Positions 31,974 to 41,711 of a stretch of DNA of 64,000 nt are shown in pieces. Source of the DNA: Oscillospiraceae bacterium (GTDB lineage: Bacteria; Bacillota; Clostridia; Oscillospirales; Ruminococcaceae); NCBI GenBank assembly GCA_022835495.1, contig BQOK01000001.1, positions 1,860,001-1,924,000 of the forward strand. The letters run 5' to 3'. Below the pieces are notes generated by a model. That model had not been told where the DNA came from. It saw only the letters and a program-made list of their open reading frames with translations, and made no database searches. Positions within the stretch are counted from its first letter, which is position 1. Every line of letters begins with the position of its first letter. Position numbers and translations under genes: made by a program.

Positions 31974-33712
31974 GCAAACGCTCGCCCCGGCTGCTGTTTA
32001 CCGACGAGGAGATGGCAGCGCCGGAACTGAAAAAGGCCATCCGAAAAGCGGACAAGCGCATGAAGAAGCTGGAAAAGGCCGAGGCGAAGATACCCAAGAA
32101 AACCGTAAAGAAAAAGCAGCGCGTCGTTGACCCAAAAACCGGCACGGTCACAACGAGCCTTTCCTTTGAGGAGGTGGACAAGAAGCGACCGCCCTCCAAG
32201 CTCACCCACGCCCTGCGGGACGCGCCCAGTGCGGCGGCACTGTCCGCCGTCCACAGGGAGATTCGGGAGCATGAGCAGGACAATGTGGGTGTGGAAAGCG
32301 CCCACGGCGTGGAGCAGGCGGCGGAGCGCGCCGTGCGACTTGCCCAGCACGCCCACCGCTCCCACAAGGAGAAGCCCTACCGCCGCGCAGACCGCGCCGA
32401 GGCCAAGGCAGACCGCGCCAACCTCCGTGCGCTGGACAAAACGGCACAGCACCATGACCCGCAGTTTTCCAGCAATCCCTACTCCCGCTGGCAGCAGAAG
32501 CAGGCCATCAAGCGGGAGTACGCCGCCGCCAAAGCCGGAAAAAGCGCCGGGAATACGGTCAAAGCCTCCGAAGCTACGGCAAAGGCGGCGCGAAAAGCCG
32601 CGGAGAACACAAAGAAAACCGGTGAGTTCATCGCCCGTCACAAAAAGGGCTTTCTCATCGTGGGCGGCATCGCCGCCATGCTGGTCCTCATCCTCTGCAC
32701 CGTGTCCTCCTGTTCCGTGCTGATTCAGGGCGGAGCCACCGGCGTCAATGTGTCCACCTACCCCAGTGAGGACGCGGATATGCTGGCGGCAGAGGCACAG
32801 TATTGCGCCATGGAAGCGGAATTGCAGCAGTATCTCGACACCTACGAAAGCACCCACGACTACGACGAGTACCACTTCGAGCTGGACGACATCGAGCATG
32901 ACCCCTATGTGCTGATTTCCGCCGTTACCGCCCTGAAAGGAAAAGAGTGGACGATCTCCGAGGTCGGCGGCATCTTGGAGATGCTGTTTGAAAAGCAGTA
33001 TATCCTGACGGAAACCGTCACCACGGAAACCAGATACCGCACCGAAACGCGCACCGGCTACTATACCGATGCGGAGGGCAATCTGCACAGCTATGAATAT
33101 ACCGTGCAGGTGCCGTACACCTATTACATCTGCACAGTCCGGCTGGAAAACTTCAACCTCTCCCATGTGCCGGTCTATATCATGTCGCAGGATCAGCTCT
33201 CCTTGTATGCCATGTATATGGCGACGCTGGGCAACCGCCCGGACCTGTTCGGCGGCTCGGAGTACATCGGGAAATACTACACCGCCGACTATGAAAAGTA
33301 CGAGATACCCCCGGAAGCGCTGGAAGATGAGCAGTTCGCCGCCATCATCAAGGAGGCGGAGAAGTATCTCGGCTACCCCTACGTCTGGGGCGGCAGCAGT
33401 CCTGCCACCTCTTTCGACTGCTCCGGCTTCGTCAGCTACGTCTACAACAACTGCGGCGTGGGCTGGAGCTTCGGGCGATTGGGCGCTTCGGGGCTGCTGG
33501 GCGTCTGCACAAGGGTATCCGCCGCCAACCTGCGCCCCGGCGATCTGGTGTTCTTCCAAGGCACCTACGACACGGCAGGTGCATCCCATGTGGGCATTTA
33601 CGTCGGCAATGATATGATGCTTCACTGCGGCGACCCTATCCAGTACACAAGCCTCAATTCAAACTACTGGCAATCCCACTTCCTTGCCTACGGGCGGCTG
33701 TCCCCGCCCTGA
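31970..33712 (+). CDS. NlpC/P60 peptidoglycan hydrolase of the T4SS (VirB1-like)
   Basis: 580 residues. The N-terminal 220 residues are charged and coiled-coil (AIRKADKRMKKLEKAEAKIP). A membrane helix at about 225-245 (GFLIVGGIAAMLVLILCTVS) is followed by an extracellular region rich in Tyr/Thr. The C-terminal NlpC/P60 domain (about 455-575) has the catalytic Cys in SFDCSGFVSYVY and the His in GASHVGIYVG. Such enzymes open the cell wall for the conjugation channel. The 4-base overlap with the methyltransferase gene shows coupling. No lysozyme-like domain is present, which differs from two-domain homologues. Confidence 0.88.
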   Translation: MSKRSPRLLFTDEEMAAPELKKAIRKADKRMKKLEKAEAKIPKKTVKKKQRVVDPKTGTVTTSLSFEEVDKKRPPSKLTHALRDAPSAAALSAVHREIREHEQDNVGVESAHGVEQAAERAVRLAQHAHRSHKEKPYRRADRAEAKADRANLRALDKTAQHHDPQFSSNPYSRWQQKQAIKREYAAAKAGKSAGNTVKASEATAKAARKAAENTKKTGEFIARHKKGFLIVGGIAAMLVLILCTVSSCSVLIQGGATGVNVSTYPSEDADMLAAEAQYCAMEAELQQYLDTYESTHDYDEYHFELDDIEHDPYVLISAVTALKGKEWTISEVGGILEMLFEKQYILTETVTTETRYRTETRTGYYTDAEGNLHSYEYTVQVPYTYYICTVRLENFNLSHVPVYIMSQDQLSLYAMYMATLGNRPDLFGGSEYIGKYYTADYEKYEIPPEALEDEQFAAIIKEAEKYLGYPYVWGGSSPATSFDCSGFVSYVYNNCGVGWSFGRLGASGLLGVCTRVSAANLRPGDLVFFQGTYDTAGASHVGIYVGNDMMLHCGDPIQYTSLNSNYWQSHFLAYGRLSPP

Positions 33713-33733
33713 TCTCACTGAAAGGAGCAAAAA

Positions 33734-33991
33734 ATGAACCCTAAGATTATAAAGCTCAAGGCTGAACGGGCGAAAAACGATGAAAAGATCGCCGCCCTCC
33801 GCTCCCGCAACAGAGAGCTTGACGAGAGCATCGTCGAGCTGGAGAATACCGACATCATCGGCCTTGCCCGCGCCACCGGCATGAGCATGGAGGAGCTGGC
33901 CCAGTTCCTCACACAGCTCAAAAGGGGCGGCGCGCCCTTTATCACACCCAATACCAAGGAGGATACGGACTATGTGCATGAAGAAGAATAA
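33734..33991 (+). CDS. DUF4315-type small coiled-coil protein
   Basis: 85 residues with an N-terminal coiled coil (IKLKAERAKNDEKIAALRSR, then NRELDESIVELENTD), followed by a short helix-turn-helix-like section (GLARATGMSMEELAQFLTQL). The DUF4315 family is always adjacent to the NlpC/P60 and DUF4366 genes in Tn1549-like ICEs. The start has AAAGGAGC upstream. It overlaps the DUF4366 gene by 20 bases. The role is unknown. Confidence 0.8.
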   Translation: MNPKIIKLKAERAKNDEKIAALRSRNRELDESIVELENTDIIGLARATGMSMEELAQFLTQLKRGGAPFITPNTKEDTDYVHEEE

Positions 33992-35615
33992 CAACCGGCT
34001 GCTGCGCGGCGTTGCCGCCATCCTTTGCCTTGCCCTGATGTTTCTCACCATGTCCGGCATGGCCATGGCGACGGATATGGAGGACGCCCCGGCAGGCGAC
34101 GCGCCGGAAAGCACGCCGGAGATCGCGGAGGCAGAGCTTCCCGTCACGCCCGAAGAAACGCCGGAACCCCCTCCGGCAGAGCAAGGGCCGGACACACAGG
34201 AACCGGCTCCCGCGCCGCCTGAAACGACGGAAACGCCGCAGCCGGAGGCGGAATACGCGCTGGATGCAGATATTCCGACAGGCTGGCACAATGCACCGGT
34301 AACAATCACCGTCCGTATCGTGGATAAGAAAGGCACCGGCTGGAACAAGGCGGAGGCAGCACTGGGCGAAAACGCGCAGAGAACAGACCTGACGGAGCAG
34401 CTTGCCCACGATGGCCTCGCCCGTTACACGGTGCCGGACAACGGTATCGTGTTTTTCTTTGTCACCGACCCCTACGGCACGGAGCATACGATGACGCTGG
34501 ATCTGCGCTGCATAGACCTTGAAGCGCCGGTCCTTCGCGCAGGCGTCAGCGGTACGCTGCTGCGCGTGGAGGCCGCCGACACACTCTCTGGCATAGCCGG
34601 GGTCTACGTGAACGATGAGCTTTACACCACCCTGCAAAACGGCGAGTTCAGCGTCCGCATTGACAAAAACACGCGGGATTCCCACTTTTACATCATGGGC
34701 GTGGACAACGCGGGCAACCGCACGGGCTATCTGGTGATCGCCAACCCCTTCTATGAAAAGGAAACGCCTGCGCCCAGCCCCACACCGGAGCAGCACAGCG
34801 CCCATTGTCCCGCAGACTGCGATTGCAGAAAGCAATCCTCCGGCAATACCGGCAGCAGCGGCAATACCGGCAGCAACGGCAGCAATACCGGTGCAGGAAA
34901 GCCCTCCAACGCCTCCGGCAGCACGGGAAAGCCCGCTGCGGCACAGACGCCCGCCGCCACCGAGCCGGTAAAAGCACAGGAGCCCGCCGGTACCGCCGCG
35001 CCTGTCGCCATTGAGAAAGGAACGGGCTTTTCCCAAAACGGCAGCGCCGTCACCCGCGACCTGCTCTACGACAAGCACACCAACAAGCAGTTCATCGCGG
35101 TGGAAACCCGGAACGGTCATACTCTCTATCTGGTGATCGACTATGATAAGCCGCTGGATGAGGACGGAGATCAGTATGAAACCTACTTTTTGAACCTTGT
35201 GGACGAAAGCGATTTGCTGGCGTTTATTGACAGGGAGGATTCCATCCCCGTCTGCTCCTGCGCGAATAAATGCGAGGCGGGAGCCGTCAACACCGCCTGC
35301 GAGGTGTGCAGGGCCAACATGACCGAATGTGCGGGCAAGGCGGCGGAGCCGAAAAAGGAGCCGGAGACAACGCCGGAGCCCGATCCTGAGCCGGAAAAGA
35401 AAAGCGGCGGCAGCGGCCTGCTGGTCGTGGCGCTGCTGATCGTGCTGGCGGGCGGCGGCGCGCTGTACTGGTTCAAGCTCCGTAAGAAAAAGCCCGACAC
35501 AAAGGGGCCTGTGGACTTGGACGATTACGACTACGGCGATGAGGATGAAGATGAGGAATACGAAAACGAGGACGATGCGGACGAGCCGGAGGAAACGGAG
35601 GACGCGGATGCATGA
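33972..35615 (+). CDS. DUF4366-type surface protein of the ICE
   Basis: 547 residues. A signal peptide (residues about 8-32: LLRGVAAILCLALMFLTMSG) is followed by a Pro/Glu/Thr-rich stretch (about 35-95), a folded domain (about 95-260), and a low-complexity Gly/Ser/Asn repeat (about 285-315). A second domain with four Cys (about 350-455) comes next, then a membrane helix LLVVALLIVLAGGGALYW (about 480-497) and a very acidic cytoplasmic tail. The start follows CAAGGAGGATACGGACT. This is a wall-spanning component of the conjugation apparatus or a mating-pair surface protein (inferred). Confidence 0.82.
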   Translation: MCMKKNNNRLLRGVAAILCLALMFLTMSGMAMATDMEDAPAGDAPESTPEIAEAELPVTPEETPEPPPAEQGPDTQEPAPAPPETTETPQPEAEYALDADIPTGWHNAPVTITVRIVDKKGTGWNKAEAALGENAQRTDLTEQLAHDGLARYTVPDNGIVFFFVTDPYGTEHTMTLDLRCIDLEAPVLRAGVSGTLLRVEAADTLSGIAGVYVNDELYTTLQNGEFSVRIDKNTRDSHFYIMGVDNAGNRTGYLVIANPFYEKETPAPSPTPEQHSAHCPADCDCRKQSSGNTGSSGNTGSNGSNTGAGKPSNASGSTGKPAAAQTPAATEPVKAQEPAGTAAPVAIEKGTGFSQNGSAVTRDLLYDKHTNKQFIAVETRNGHTLYLVIDYDKPLDEDGDQYETYFLNLVDESDLLAFIDREDSIPVCSCANKCEAGAVNTACEVCRANMTECAGKAAEPKKEPETTPEPDPEPEKKSGGSGLLVVALLIVLAGGGALYWFKLRKKKPDTKGPVDLDDYDYGDEDEDEEYENEDDADEPEETEDADA

Positions 35616-35812
35616 CCCTTTTTACCAAAAACCCGCTGGAGCGGCTGATGATGCAGCGCCCCTATCCGGGAAAAGAGGAAACGCCGCGCACCCCTGCCCC
35701 GGAGGGGCATTTCTGCTGCGGCTGTTCCCGCTACGGCACCGTCTGCCTCCGTCCCTGCTACCGTGACACCGACCTGCGGGAGAAACTGCGGGCAAAAGCG
35801 CCGGAGCGTTAG
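35612..35812 (+). CDS. Small cysteine-rich ICE protein, 66 aa
   Basis: Starts on the ATGA overlapping the DUF4366 stop. The N-terminal half is basic (MTLFTKNPLERLMMQRPYPG); the C-terminal half has a Cys cluster (HFCCGCSRYGTVCLRPCYRD) able to bind zinc or iron. It looks like a translationally coupled accessory. No function is assigned. Confidence 0.6.
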   Translation: MTLFTKNPLERLMMQRPYPGKEETPRTPAPEGHFCCGCSRYGTVCLRPCYRDTDLREKLRAKAPER

Positions 35813-35896
35813 GACCCCGACCCTTGCCGCCTTCTCCCACCGATGCTACAATGTACCCATGAAAGACCAAATGCAGCGGAAAAGGATGTGATACGG

Positions 35897-36199
35897 ATGC
35901 TGAGCTTTGAACGGGTGCTGGAGGCATTCAGGGAGCACCTTACAGAAGATACCGACGTGGAAGTGGTGCCGACCCGGCACGGCTATACCTACCTCACATG
36001 GGATGACAGGCGTGAAAATTGGGACACCGCTGAGATTTGCCTCACGCCGGAGGCGCTGCTGGACAGGCTGACCGGCGCGGTGGAAAGCTATGAACAGTGC
36101 CGCCTTTTGGATGGAACACGGGACCCAACCGACGCCGAGCGCAAAGCCTTTGTCGAGGCTGCCGAGCGATACCGGAAGCGGTGCCTTGAACGGCCCTGA
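35897..36199 (+). CDS. Hypothetical protein, 100 aa
   Basis: Soluble protein with two short domains: MLSFERVLEAFREHLTEDTD and TYLTWDDRRENWDTAEICLT, then a helical end (YRKRCLERP). The start at 35897 is preceded by AAAAGGATGTGATACGG. Frames beginning at 35843 have no ribosome binding site. Its function is unknown. It precedes topB by 76 bases. Confidence 0.6.
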   Translation: MLSFERVLEAFREHLTEDTDVEVVPTRHGYTYLTWDDRRENWDTAEICLTPEALLDRLTGAVESYEQCRLLDGTRDPTDAERKAFVEAAERYRKRCLERP

Positions 36200-36275
36200 C
36201 CCACATACGATTAGAAAAACAGACACGAAAAGCAGTCTTTCGGGGCTGCTTTTTGCTGTGCAGAAAAGGAGAAAA

Positions 36276-38342
36276 ATGAATATGACACACCATAAATTAG
36301 TGATCGCGGAAAAGCCCTCCGTCGCCCAGTCCATCGCCGCCGTGCTGGGCGCGACCAAACGCAGCGACGGCTATCTTTCGGGAAACGGCTACCTTGTAAG
36401 CTGGTGCTACGGGCATCTGGCGGAGCTGGCGGGCGCGGATGTGTACGATGAAAAGTACGCCAAGTGGCGCTATGCCGATCTGCCCATCCTGCCCGCAAAC
36501 TGGCGCTTCACGCTGAAAGCGGACAAATCCAGGCAATTCGAGCTGCTGCGGGACCTCATGCGCCGGGAGGACGTGACCGAGGTCATCAACGCCTGCGACG
36601 CGGGGCGCGAGGGGGAGCTTATCTTCCGCACCGTCTACTACATGGCGGGCTGCACAAAGACCATGAAGCGGCTTTGGATCTCCTCCATGGAGGACGAGGC
36701 CATCAAAAAGGGCTTTGCGGACCTTCGTCCGGGACGGGAATACGACGGGCTGCACCAGTCCGCCCTCTGCCGCGCCCGCGCGGACTGGCTGGTGGGCATC
36801 AACGCCACGCGCCTGTTTTCCGTGCTGTACCACCGCACCCTCAACGTGGGGCGCGTCATGACGCCCACGCTGGCGCTCATTGTCCAGCGGGAGGCGGAGA
36901 TCGGGGCGTTCCGCCCGGAAGCCTTTTACACGGTAAATCTTCGCTGCGGCGATTTTGCCGCCGTGTCCGAAAAGTTCAAAGAGAAAGCGGAGGCGGACGC
37001 CCTCGCCGCCGCCTGCGCCGGTCAGCCGGTCACGGTCAAGGCGGTGCAGCGCACGGAGAAAACGGAGAAAGCGCCGCTGCTCTACGACCTGACCGCCCTC
37101 CAGAGAGAAGCCAACCGCAGCCTCGGCTATACCGCCCAGCAGACGCTTGACTATCTGCAAGCCCTCTATGAAAAGAAGCTCTGCACCTATCCCCGCACGG
37201 ACAGCCGCTTCCTCACAGATGATCTGGAACCCTCTGTGCCGGAGCTTGTGACCGTTGCTGCCGCCATCTGCGAAACAACCGCGCCGGGGCGTGTGAACGC
37301 AGGGCAGGTATGCGACAGCAAAAAGGTCAGCGACCATCACGCCATCCTCCCCACCGCCAGCGCGGGCAAGGCGGACGTGTCGGTGCTGCCGCTGGGCGAG
37401 CGCGAGCTTTTGCGCCTTGTGGCGGGGCAGCTTCTTCGGGCGGTCAGCGATGCACACCGCTATGCAGAAACCGCCGTTACGCTGGGGTGCGGCGGCGCTG
37501 TATTCACCGTCAAGGGCAGAACCACCCTCGTTCCCGGCTGGAAGCGGTATCTCGCGCAGGAAAAGCAGGACGCCGCCTTGCCGGAGCTGTCGGAGGGGCA
37601 GGTATTGGATTGCGCCGAAGCCGCCGTAAAGGAGGGCAAGACCACACCGCCCAAGCATTATACGGAGGATACGCTGCTCTCCGCCATGGAGACTGCCGGA
37701 AAGGAAGATATGCCGGAAGAAGCGGGACGAAAGGGGCTGGGAACGCCCGCCACCCGCGCCGCCATCATCGAAAAGCTGGTAGCCACAGGCTTTGTGGAGC
37801 GCAAGCGGGCGAAGAAGGCCGTCAGCCTTGTGCCTGCCCATACCGGCGTTTCCCTCATCACCGTGCTGCCGGAGCAGCTACAGTCCCCGCTTCTCACCGC
37901 AGAATGGGAATACCGCTTGCAGCAGGTGGAGCGCGGCGAGCTTTCCCCGGACGAGTTCATGACCGGCATTGCGGATATGCTCACGGAGCTGGTGAAAACC
38001 TATCAGGTCATCTCCGGCGCGGAGGTGCTGTTTCCCTCCGGCCGGGAGATCGTTGGCAAATGCCCCCGCTGCGGCGGCGACGTGACCGAGAGCAAAAAGG
38101 GCTTCTTCTGCGAGAAAAACGACTGCCGCTTCGGGTTGTGGCGGGACAACAAGTTCTTTGCCGCCAAGCGCGCCGCTCTGACAAAAAAGGTAGCCGCCGC
38201 GCTGCTTGCAGACGGGCGGGTGAAACTCACCGGCCTTTACTCCGAAAAGACCGGCGGCACCTATGACGCCACCGCCGTGCTGGAGGATACCGGCGAGAGC
38301 GTCCGCTTCCGTTTGGAATTTGACAAGGGGGCGAGGACATGA
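36276..38342 (+). CDS. topB: DNA topoisomerase III (TopB-like)
   Basis: 688-residue type IA topoisomerase. The TOPRIM N-terminus is KLVIAEKPSVAQSIAAVLG; NACDAGREGELIFRTVYYM (about 100-118) is the DxD region. The active-site Tyr is in LCTYPRTDSRFLTDDLEPS (about residue 302), with SKKVSDHHAILPT nearby. A C-terminal zinc finger is CPRCGGDVTESKKGFFC, with the rest in NDCRFGLWRD. The start at 36276 has AAAAGGAG before it; the longer frame from 36090 overlaps the previous gene. The enzyme probably resolves ICE DNA during transfer. It overlaps the next gene by 4 bases. Confidence 0.92.
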   Translation: MNMTHHKLVIAEKPSVAQSIAAVLGATKRSDGYLSGNGYLVSWCYGHLAELAGADVYDEKYAKWRYADLPILPANWRFTLKADKSRQFELLRDLMRREDVTEVINACDAGREGELIFRTVYYMAGCTKTMKRLWISSMEDEAIKKGFADLRPGREYDGLHQSALCRARADWLVGINATRLFSVLYHRTLNVGRVMTPTLALIVQREAEIGAFRPEAFYTVNLRCGDFAAVSEKFKEKAEADALAAACAGQPVTVKAVQRTEKTEKAPLLYDLTALQREANRSLGYTAQQTLDYLQALYEKKLCTYPRTDSRFLTDDLEPSVPELVTVAAAICETTAPGRVNAGQVCDSKKVSDHHAILPTASAGKADVSVLPLGERELLRLVAGQLLRAVSDAHRYAETAVTLGCGGAVFTVKGRTTLVPGWKRYLAQEKQDAALPELSEGQVLDCAEAAVKEGKTTPPKHYTEDTLLSAMETAGKEDMPEEAGRKGLGTPATRAAIIEKLVATGFVERKRAKKAVSLVPAHTGVSLITVLPEQLQSPLLTAEWEYRLQQVERGELSPDEFMTGIADMLTELVKTYQVISGAEVLFPSGREIVGKCPRCGGDVTESKKGFFCEKNDCRFGLWRDNKFFAAKRAALTKKVAAALLADGRVKLTGLYSEKTGGTYDATAVLEDTGESVRFRLEFDKGART

Positions 38343-38641
38343 AGCTCTCCAAGCTGGAGCAGGAAAGTATCATCCTCTACAACGAGGAAGAATCCACCGC
38401 CAGCATCTACACCCACGACCCCAAGCTGAAGCGCAAGCTCAAGCGCCTTGCAGAGAAATACCCGGACAAGGTGTACCCGGATAGGGCCGTCCATGCCGGA
38501 GCGGTCAGCTACATCGTGCCGAAAAGCTGCGTCAGCGTCCGGGAGCCGTTCAGCGACGAGCGGCGCAGGGCCGCCAGCGAACGCGCCAAAAACGCCGGAT
38601 ATACGCCGCCCGCAAGGAGTATATCCTCCGAAAACGAATGA
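38339..38641 (+). CDS. Small conserved ICE protein (copy 2 of 3)
   Basis: 100 residues starting on the topB stop. It shares with 12806 and 41712 the pattern KLSKLEQESIILYNEEESTA, SIYTHDPKLKRKLKRLAEKY, a VSYIVPKSCVSVREPFS segment and DERRRAASERAKNAGY. The family is unknown. Its repeated presence in front of or behind DNA-processing genes of both the ICE and element C suggests a shared accessory role in DNA transfer. Confidence 0.7.
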   Translation: MKLSKLEQESIILYNEEESTASIYTHDPKLKRKLKRLAEKYPDKVYPDRAVHAGAVSYIVPKSCVSVREPFSDERRRAASERAKNAGYTPPARSISSENE

Positions 38642-38729
38642 GAACCGAGCGCCCGCACAGGAAAGCCCATCCCTGCGCGGGCGCTGCCATTTTAGGGGTA
38701 AACAGCCTATGAAATGAAAGGAAGTGCCT

Positions 38730-39125
38730 ATGACACGAAAATCTCCGTATCCGACAAGAGCGGATTATCCGGCATTGATTGAAAATGCCAAGCCTGCGCT
38801 GCGCGAGCTGCTGGAAGCGGCCTCGTATGAAAGGAGGATCGCCGTTCTCAACGAATGTTCTCTCGATGTGGTCAATACCGTCTGCACGATCATGGTGCTG
38901 GGGCGGCACAGCCTCTATCTTCGCCGCAAAAAGCCCTTCAACGCGCCGGACGCGGTATTTGTCCGGTGGGCGGCGGACCTGTGGACGCTGCGTGAGCAGG
39001 ACAAGGCAGGCGACATCCGCTATCTCTGCGGAAAAACGGATTTACGGGAATATCTTTCGCAGGGGCTTCAGCTCCTGCGTATCGACCTGACGGAAGGAGG
39101 AACCTATGCCAGAGAAACCCGGTAA
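38730..39125 (+). CDS. Hypothetical ICE protein, 131 aa
   Basis: Soluble helical protein (RADYPALIENAKPALRELLE, then VNTVCTIMVLGRHSLYLRRK). The ATG at 38730 is 6 bases after AAAGGAAG; GTG at 38724 is less likely. The 3' end overlaps the LtrC-like gene by 20 bases, so it is co-translated with it. No family is recognised. Confidence 0.6.
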   Translation: MTRKSPYPTRADYPALIENAKPALRELLEAASYERRIAVLNECSLDVVNTVCTIMVLGRHSLYLRRKKPFNAPDAVFVRWAADLWTLREQDKAGDIRYLCGKTDLREYLSQGLQLLRIDLTEGGTYARETR

Positions 39126-41298
39126 AAACAGAGAACAGCTCAAGGAGATCACCGACCGCATCGAGGCGGGTATCCGCGACATCTTTGAATCCGGCGATAT
39201 GGATAAGTACCGCAATTACCTGCGCACCATGAGCCGGTTTCACAACTATTCCCTCAACAATCAGGCGCTCATCCACTTGCAGCGCCCGGACGCCACACTT
39301 GTGGCGGGCTACAACCGCTGGCGGGACAAGTTCTCCCGCCATGTGCTGCGGGGCGAGAAGGGCATCACCATCATCGCGCCCACGCCGTATAAGAAGAAAA
39401 TCGAGCAGGAAAAGCTCGACCCGGACACCAAGCTGCCCATTCTGGATGCGGACGGCAAAATCGTCACCGAGGAAAAGGAAATTGAAATCCCCATGTTCCG
39501 CCCGGTGAAGGTGTTCGACTACGCCCAGACGGACGGAAAGCCCCTGCCGGAGCGCGTGGCCAGCCCCGTCGCCAACCTGACCGGCAGCGTGGAAAATTAT
39601 GAGGCGTTCATGGAGGCGCTGCGCCGCTCCTCTCCCGTGCCGGTGGAGTTCAAGCCGCTGTCCGCAGAGATGGACGGCTATTTCAGCCCCAAGACCCAGC
39701 GTATTGCGCTGCGGGAGGGTATGAGCGAGGTGCAGACGGTATCCGCCGCCGTCCATGAGATCGCCCACGCCAAGCTCCACAATTACAGCTTGCAGCAGGC
39801 AGCGGAGCGCAGGCATAAGAGCCGCAATACAGAAGAAGTGGAGGCCGAAAGCATCTCCTTCATGGTCTGCGCCTACTTCGGCATTGAAACCGGCGCGAAC
39901 AGCTTCGGCTATGTGGCAACATGGTCAAAAAACGCCGAGCTGCCGGAGTTCCGCGCCAGTCTGGATACCATCGGCAAGACCGCAAACGGCATCATCACCG
40001 ATGTGGAGAAGCATTTCGCGGAGGTTTGCAAGGAGCGCGGCATCGAGCTTCCCAAGGACACGGAATATGAGCTTGTCACCATCCCGCCCTCACGCGCCGA
40101 CGCGCTGGCCTTTGCCGCCGACTACGCGGCGTTCTTGCGCCGGGATCTGAACGTTCCCGACAGCGCAGAAAGACCCGCAGCGGCTGCGGTTGCGGACAGG
40201 CTGCTTGCCGGCGAGGACGCAGAGCTGCGGAAGGAGCTGGAGGATTTCGTCAAGCTGGCAGACGAGATCGGCATCGACGACGGCTCCCATGGGCTGCTGG
40301 AACGCTTCAACGGCCTGTTCCGCAGGGAATGGCGGGCAAAGGAGGAGCCGCAGCCGGAGGCTAAGGCGGAAATGGACGAAAAAATGACCGAGCTGCCGGA
40401 GGTGGAGCAGGGCTATCCCATGCCGGATACCAGCATCGGCTTTTTGGAAATGTATCAGTATGGCTACACGGACGGCAACGCCATGCTGCCGCTGACAAAG
40501 GAGCGCGCCATGGAGCTGTTCTTGCAGGACGTTCCCGTGTTCCTGCTCTATGCCGACAGCACCGAGGCCATGGCGCTGGACGCCGAGGATATTTCCTCCC
40601 ACACCGGCGTGTTCGGCGTGGAGCGCGAGGAATGGGACGCGGTACGCGGCGTTGTGACGCTGAGCGAACAGGCGGACACGGAGAAGCTGTTTCTGGAAAA
40701 CCCGCAGGACGCTTTCCTCATCTATCAGATCCGGCGCGGCGGTGAACTGGACGCTTACCGCTTCATGAACTATGACTACTTGCAGAGCAAGGGCGTCACG
40801 CCGGAGCGCGGCGGCTACGACGCGATCTACACCGGCGGGCTTGCCGACTATGGGGACAACAAAACCAATCTGGATATGATTTATCAGCGGTTCAACGTGG
40901 ATCATCCTGCGGATTTCAAGGGACACAGCCTGTCGGTCAGCGACATCGTTGCCCTCAAGCAAAACGGCGTAGTATCCTGTCATTACGTTGACAGCATCGG
41001 CTTCCGGGAGCTTCCCAATTTCCTCAAGCCGGAGAACTACCTCAAAAATGCGGAGATGCAGCTGGAGGACGACTACGGCATGATCGACGGCATCATCAAC
41101 AACGGCCCCAAGCAGCCCACCGTGGCCGATTTGGAGGCGCAGGTCAAGGCGGGCTTTTCCATCTCCCTGACGGAGCTGGCTGCGGCCTCCCACCGCGAAC
41201 AGAAGAAGCCCTCCGTGCTGGAAAAGCTCAGGGAAAGGACGCCGGAGCAGGCGAAGAATAAAACAGCGCCCAAACGGAGCGCGGAAAGAGAGCTTTGA
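39106..41298 (+). CDS. LtrC-like protein with ArdC-type and metallopeptidase-like domains
   Basis: 730 residues. The N-terminal region (about 1-130) is ArdC-like ssDNA-binding (LHRPDATLVAGYNRWRDK is the typical segment, here LQRPDATLVAG and FSRHVLRGEKGITIIAP). A zinc peptidase motif HEIAH lies in SAAVHEIAHAKLHNYS (about 210-225), with a downstream Glu in EVEAESISFMVCAYFG. The C-terminal half has YodL-like and DUF4316-like repeats (QYGYTDGNAMLPLTKERAME; GLADYGDNKTNLDMIYQRFN). The protein likely protects or primes incoming single strands. Start at 39106, RBS GGAGGAACC. Confidence 0.85.
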   Translation: MPEKPGKNREQLKEITDRIEAGIRDIFESGDMDKYRNYLRTMSRFHNYSLNNQALIHLQRPDATLVAGYNRWRDKFSRHVLRGEKGITIIAPTPYKKKIEQEKLDPDTKLPILDADGKIVTEEKEIEIPMFRPVKVFDYAQTDGKPLPERVASPVANLTGSVENYEAFMEALRRSSPVPVEFKPLSAEMDGYFSPKTQRIALREGMSEVQTVSAAVHEIAHAKLHNYSLQQAAERRHKSRNTEEVEAESISFMVCAYFGIETGANSFGYVATWSKNAELPEFRASLDTIGKTANGIITDVEKHFAEVCKERGIELPKDTEYELVTIPPSRADALAFAADYAAFLRRDLNVPDSAERPAAAAVADRLLAGEDAELRKELEDFVKLADEIGIDDGSHGLLERFNGLFRREWRAKEEPQPEAKAEMDEKMTELPEVEQGYPMPDTSIGFLEMYQYGYTDGNAMLPLTKERAMELFLQDVPVFLLYADSTEAMALDAEDISSHTGVFGVEREEWDAVRGVVTLSEQADTEKLFLENPQDAFLIYQIRRGGELDAYRFMNYDYLQSKGVTPERGGYDAIYTGGLADYGDNKTNLDMIYQRFNVDHPADFKGHSLSVSDIVALKQNGVVSCHYVDSIGFRELPNFLKPENYLKNAEMQLEDDYGMIDGIINNGPKQPTVADLEAQVKAGFSISLTELAAASHREQKKPSVLEKLRERTPEQAKNKTAPKRSAEREL

Positions 41299-41299
41299 T

Positions 41300-41524
41300 A
41301 TGAACGACAAGCATTTCACCCACGATGAAGTCAGCCTTATGAGCATCTATAACGCGGCAGGCACCCGCGAGGGCCTGATCGCGGACCTCACAGAAATGCG
41401 GGGGTATCTGGACGCGGAGGAGGCTGAGCTGCGGGAGCTGACGGACAGCGCCCTCGCAAAGCTGCGCGGCATTACCGACGCGGAGTACGCCGCCCTTGAC
41501 CTGACGCCGGATTTTGACCTCTGA
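41300..41524 (+). CDS. Transposon-transfer assisting protein (TTRAP-like)
   Basis: 74-residue protein, DEVSLMSIYNAAGTREGLIA, DLTEMRGYLDAEEAELRELT and LDLTPDFDL at the end, the conserved pattern of the TTRAP family in Tn1549-like ICEs. It starts 1 base after the LtrC-like gene and is followed by an intrinsic terminator. The biochemical role is unknown. Confidence 0.8.
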   Translation: MNDKHFTHDEVSLMSIYNAAGTREGLIADLTEMRGYLDAEEAELRELTDSALAKLRGITDAEYAALDLTPDFDL

Positions 41525-41582
41525 GCAAGGCTGACTGTTTTACGGTCAAGAGCCGGAAAAATCGCAGATTCGCCGCTGGGAG

Positions 41583-41622
41583 CGCGCCGGATGAGGAATG
41601 TATCATCCGGCGCGTTTCTGTT
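41583..41622 (+). terminator. Intrinsic terminator after the TTRAP gene
   Basis: CGCGCCGGATGA (41583-41594) pairs perfectly with TCATCCGGCGCG (41603-41614), followed by TTTCTGTTT. It divides the transfer region into two transcription units. Confidence 0.78.
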
Positions 41623-41711
41623 TGAAAATCGCCGTTTTTCCCAAGTCATGAGCCGGAGAAAATACCCCAAAATCGCGCCTGCTTCGCGCAGGAGGCGCAG
41701 AAAGGCCATTT

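Noticed and set aside
31898-33625. 575-codon open frame on the minus strand
   Set aside because: Antisense to the NlpC/P60 gene with clear catalytic motifs; no ribosome binding site or domain in the antisense frame.
36297-37841. 514-codon minus-strand frame
   Set aside because: Antisense to topB, whose TOPRIM and active-site motifs are intact.
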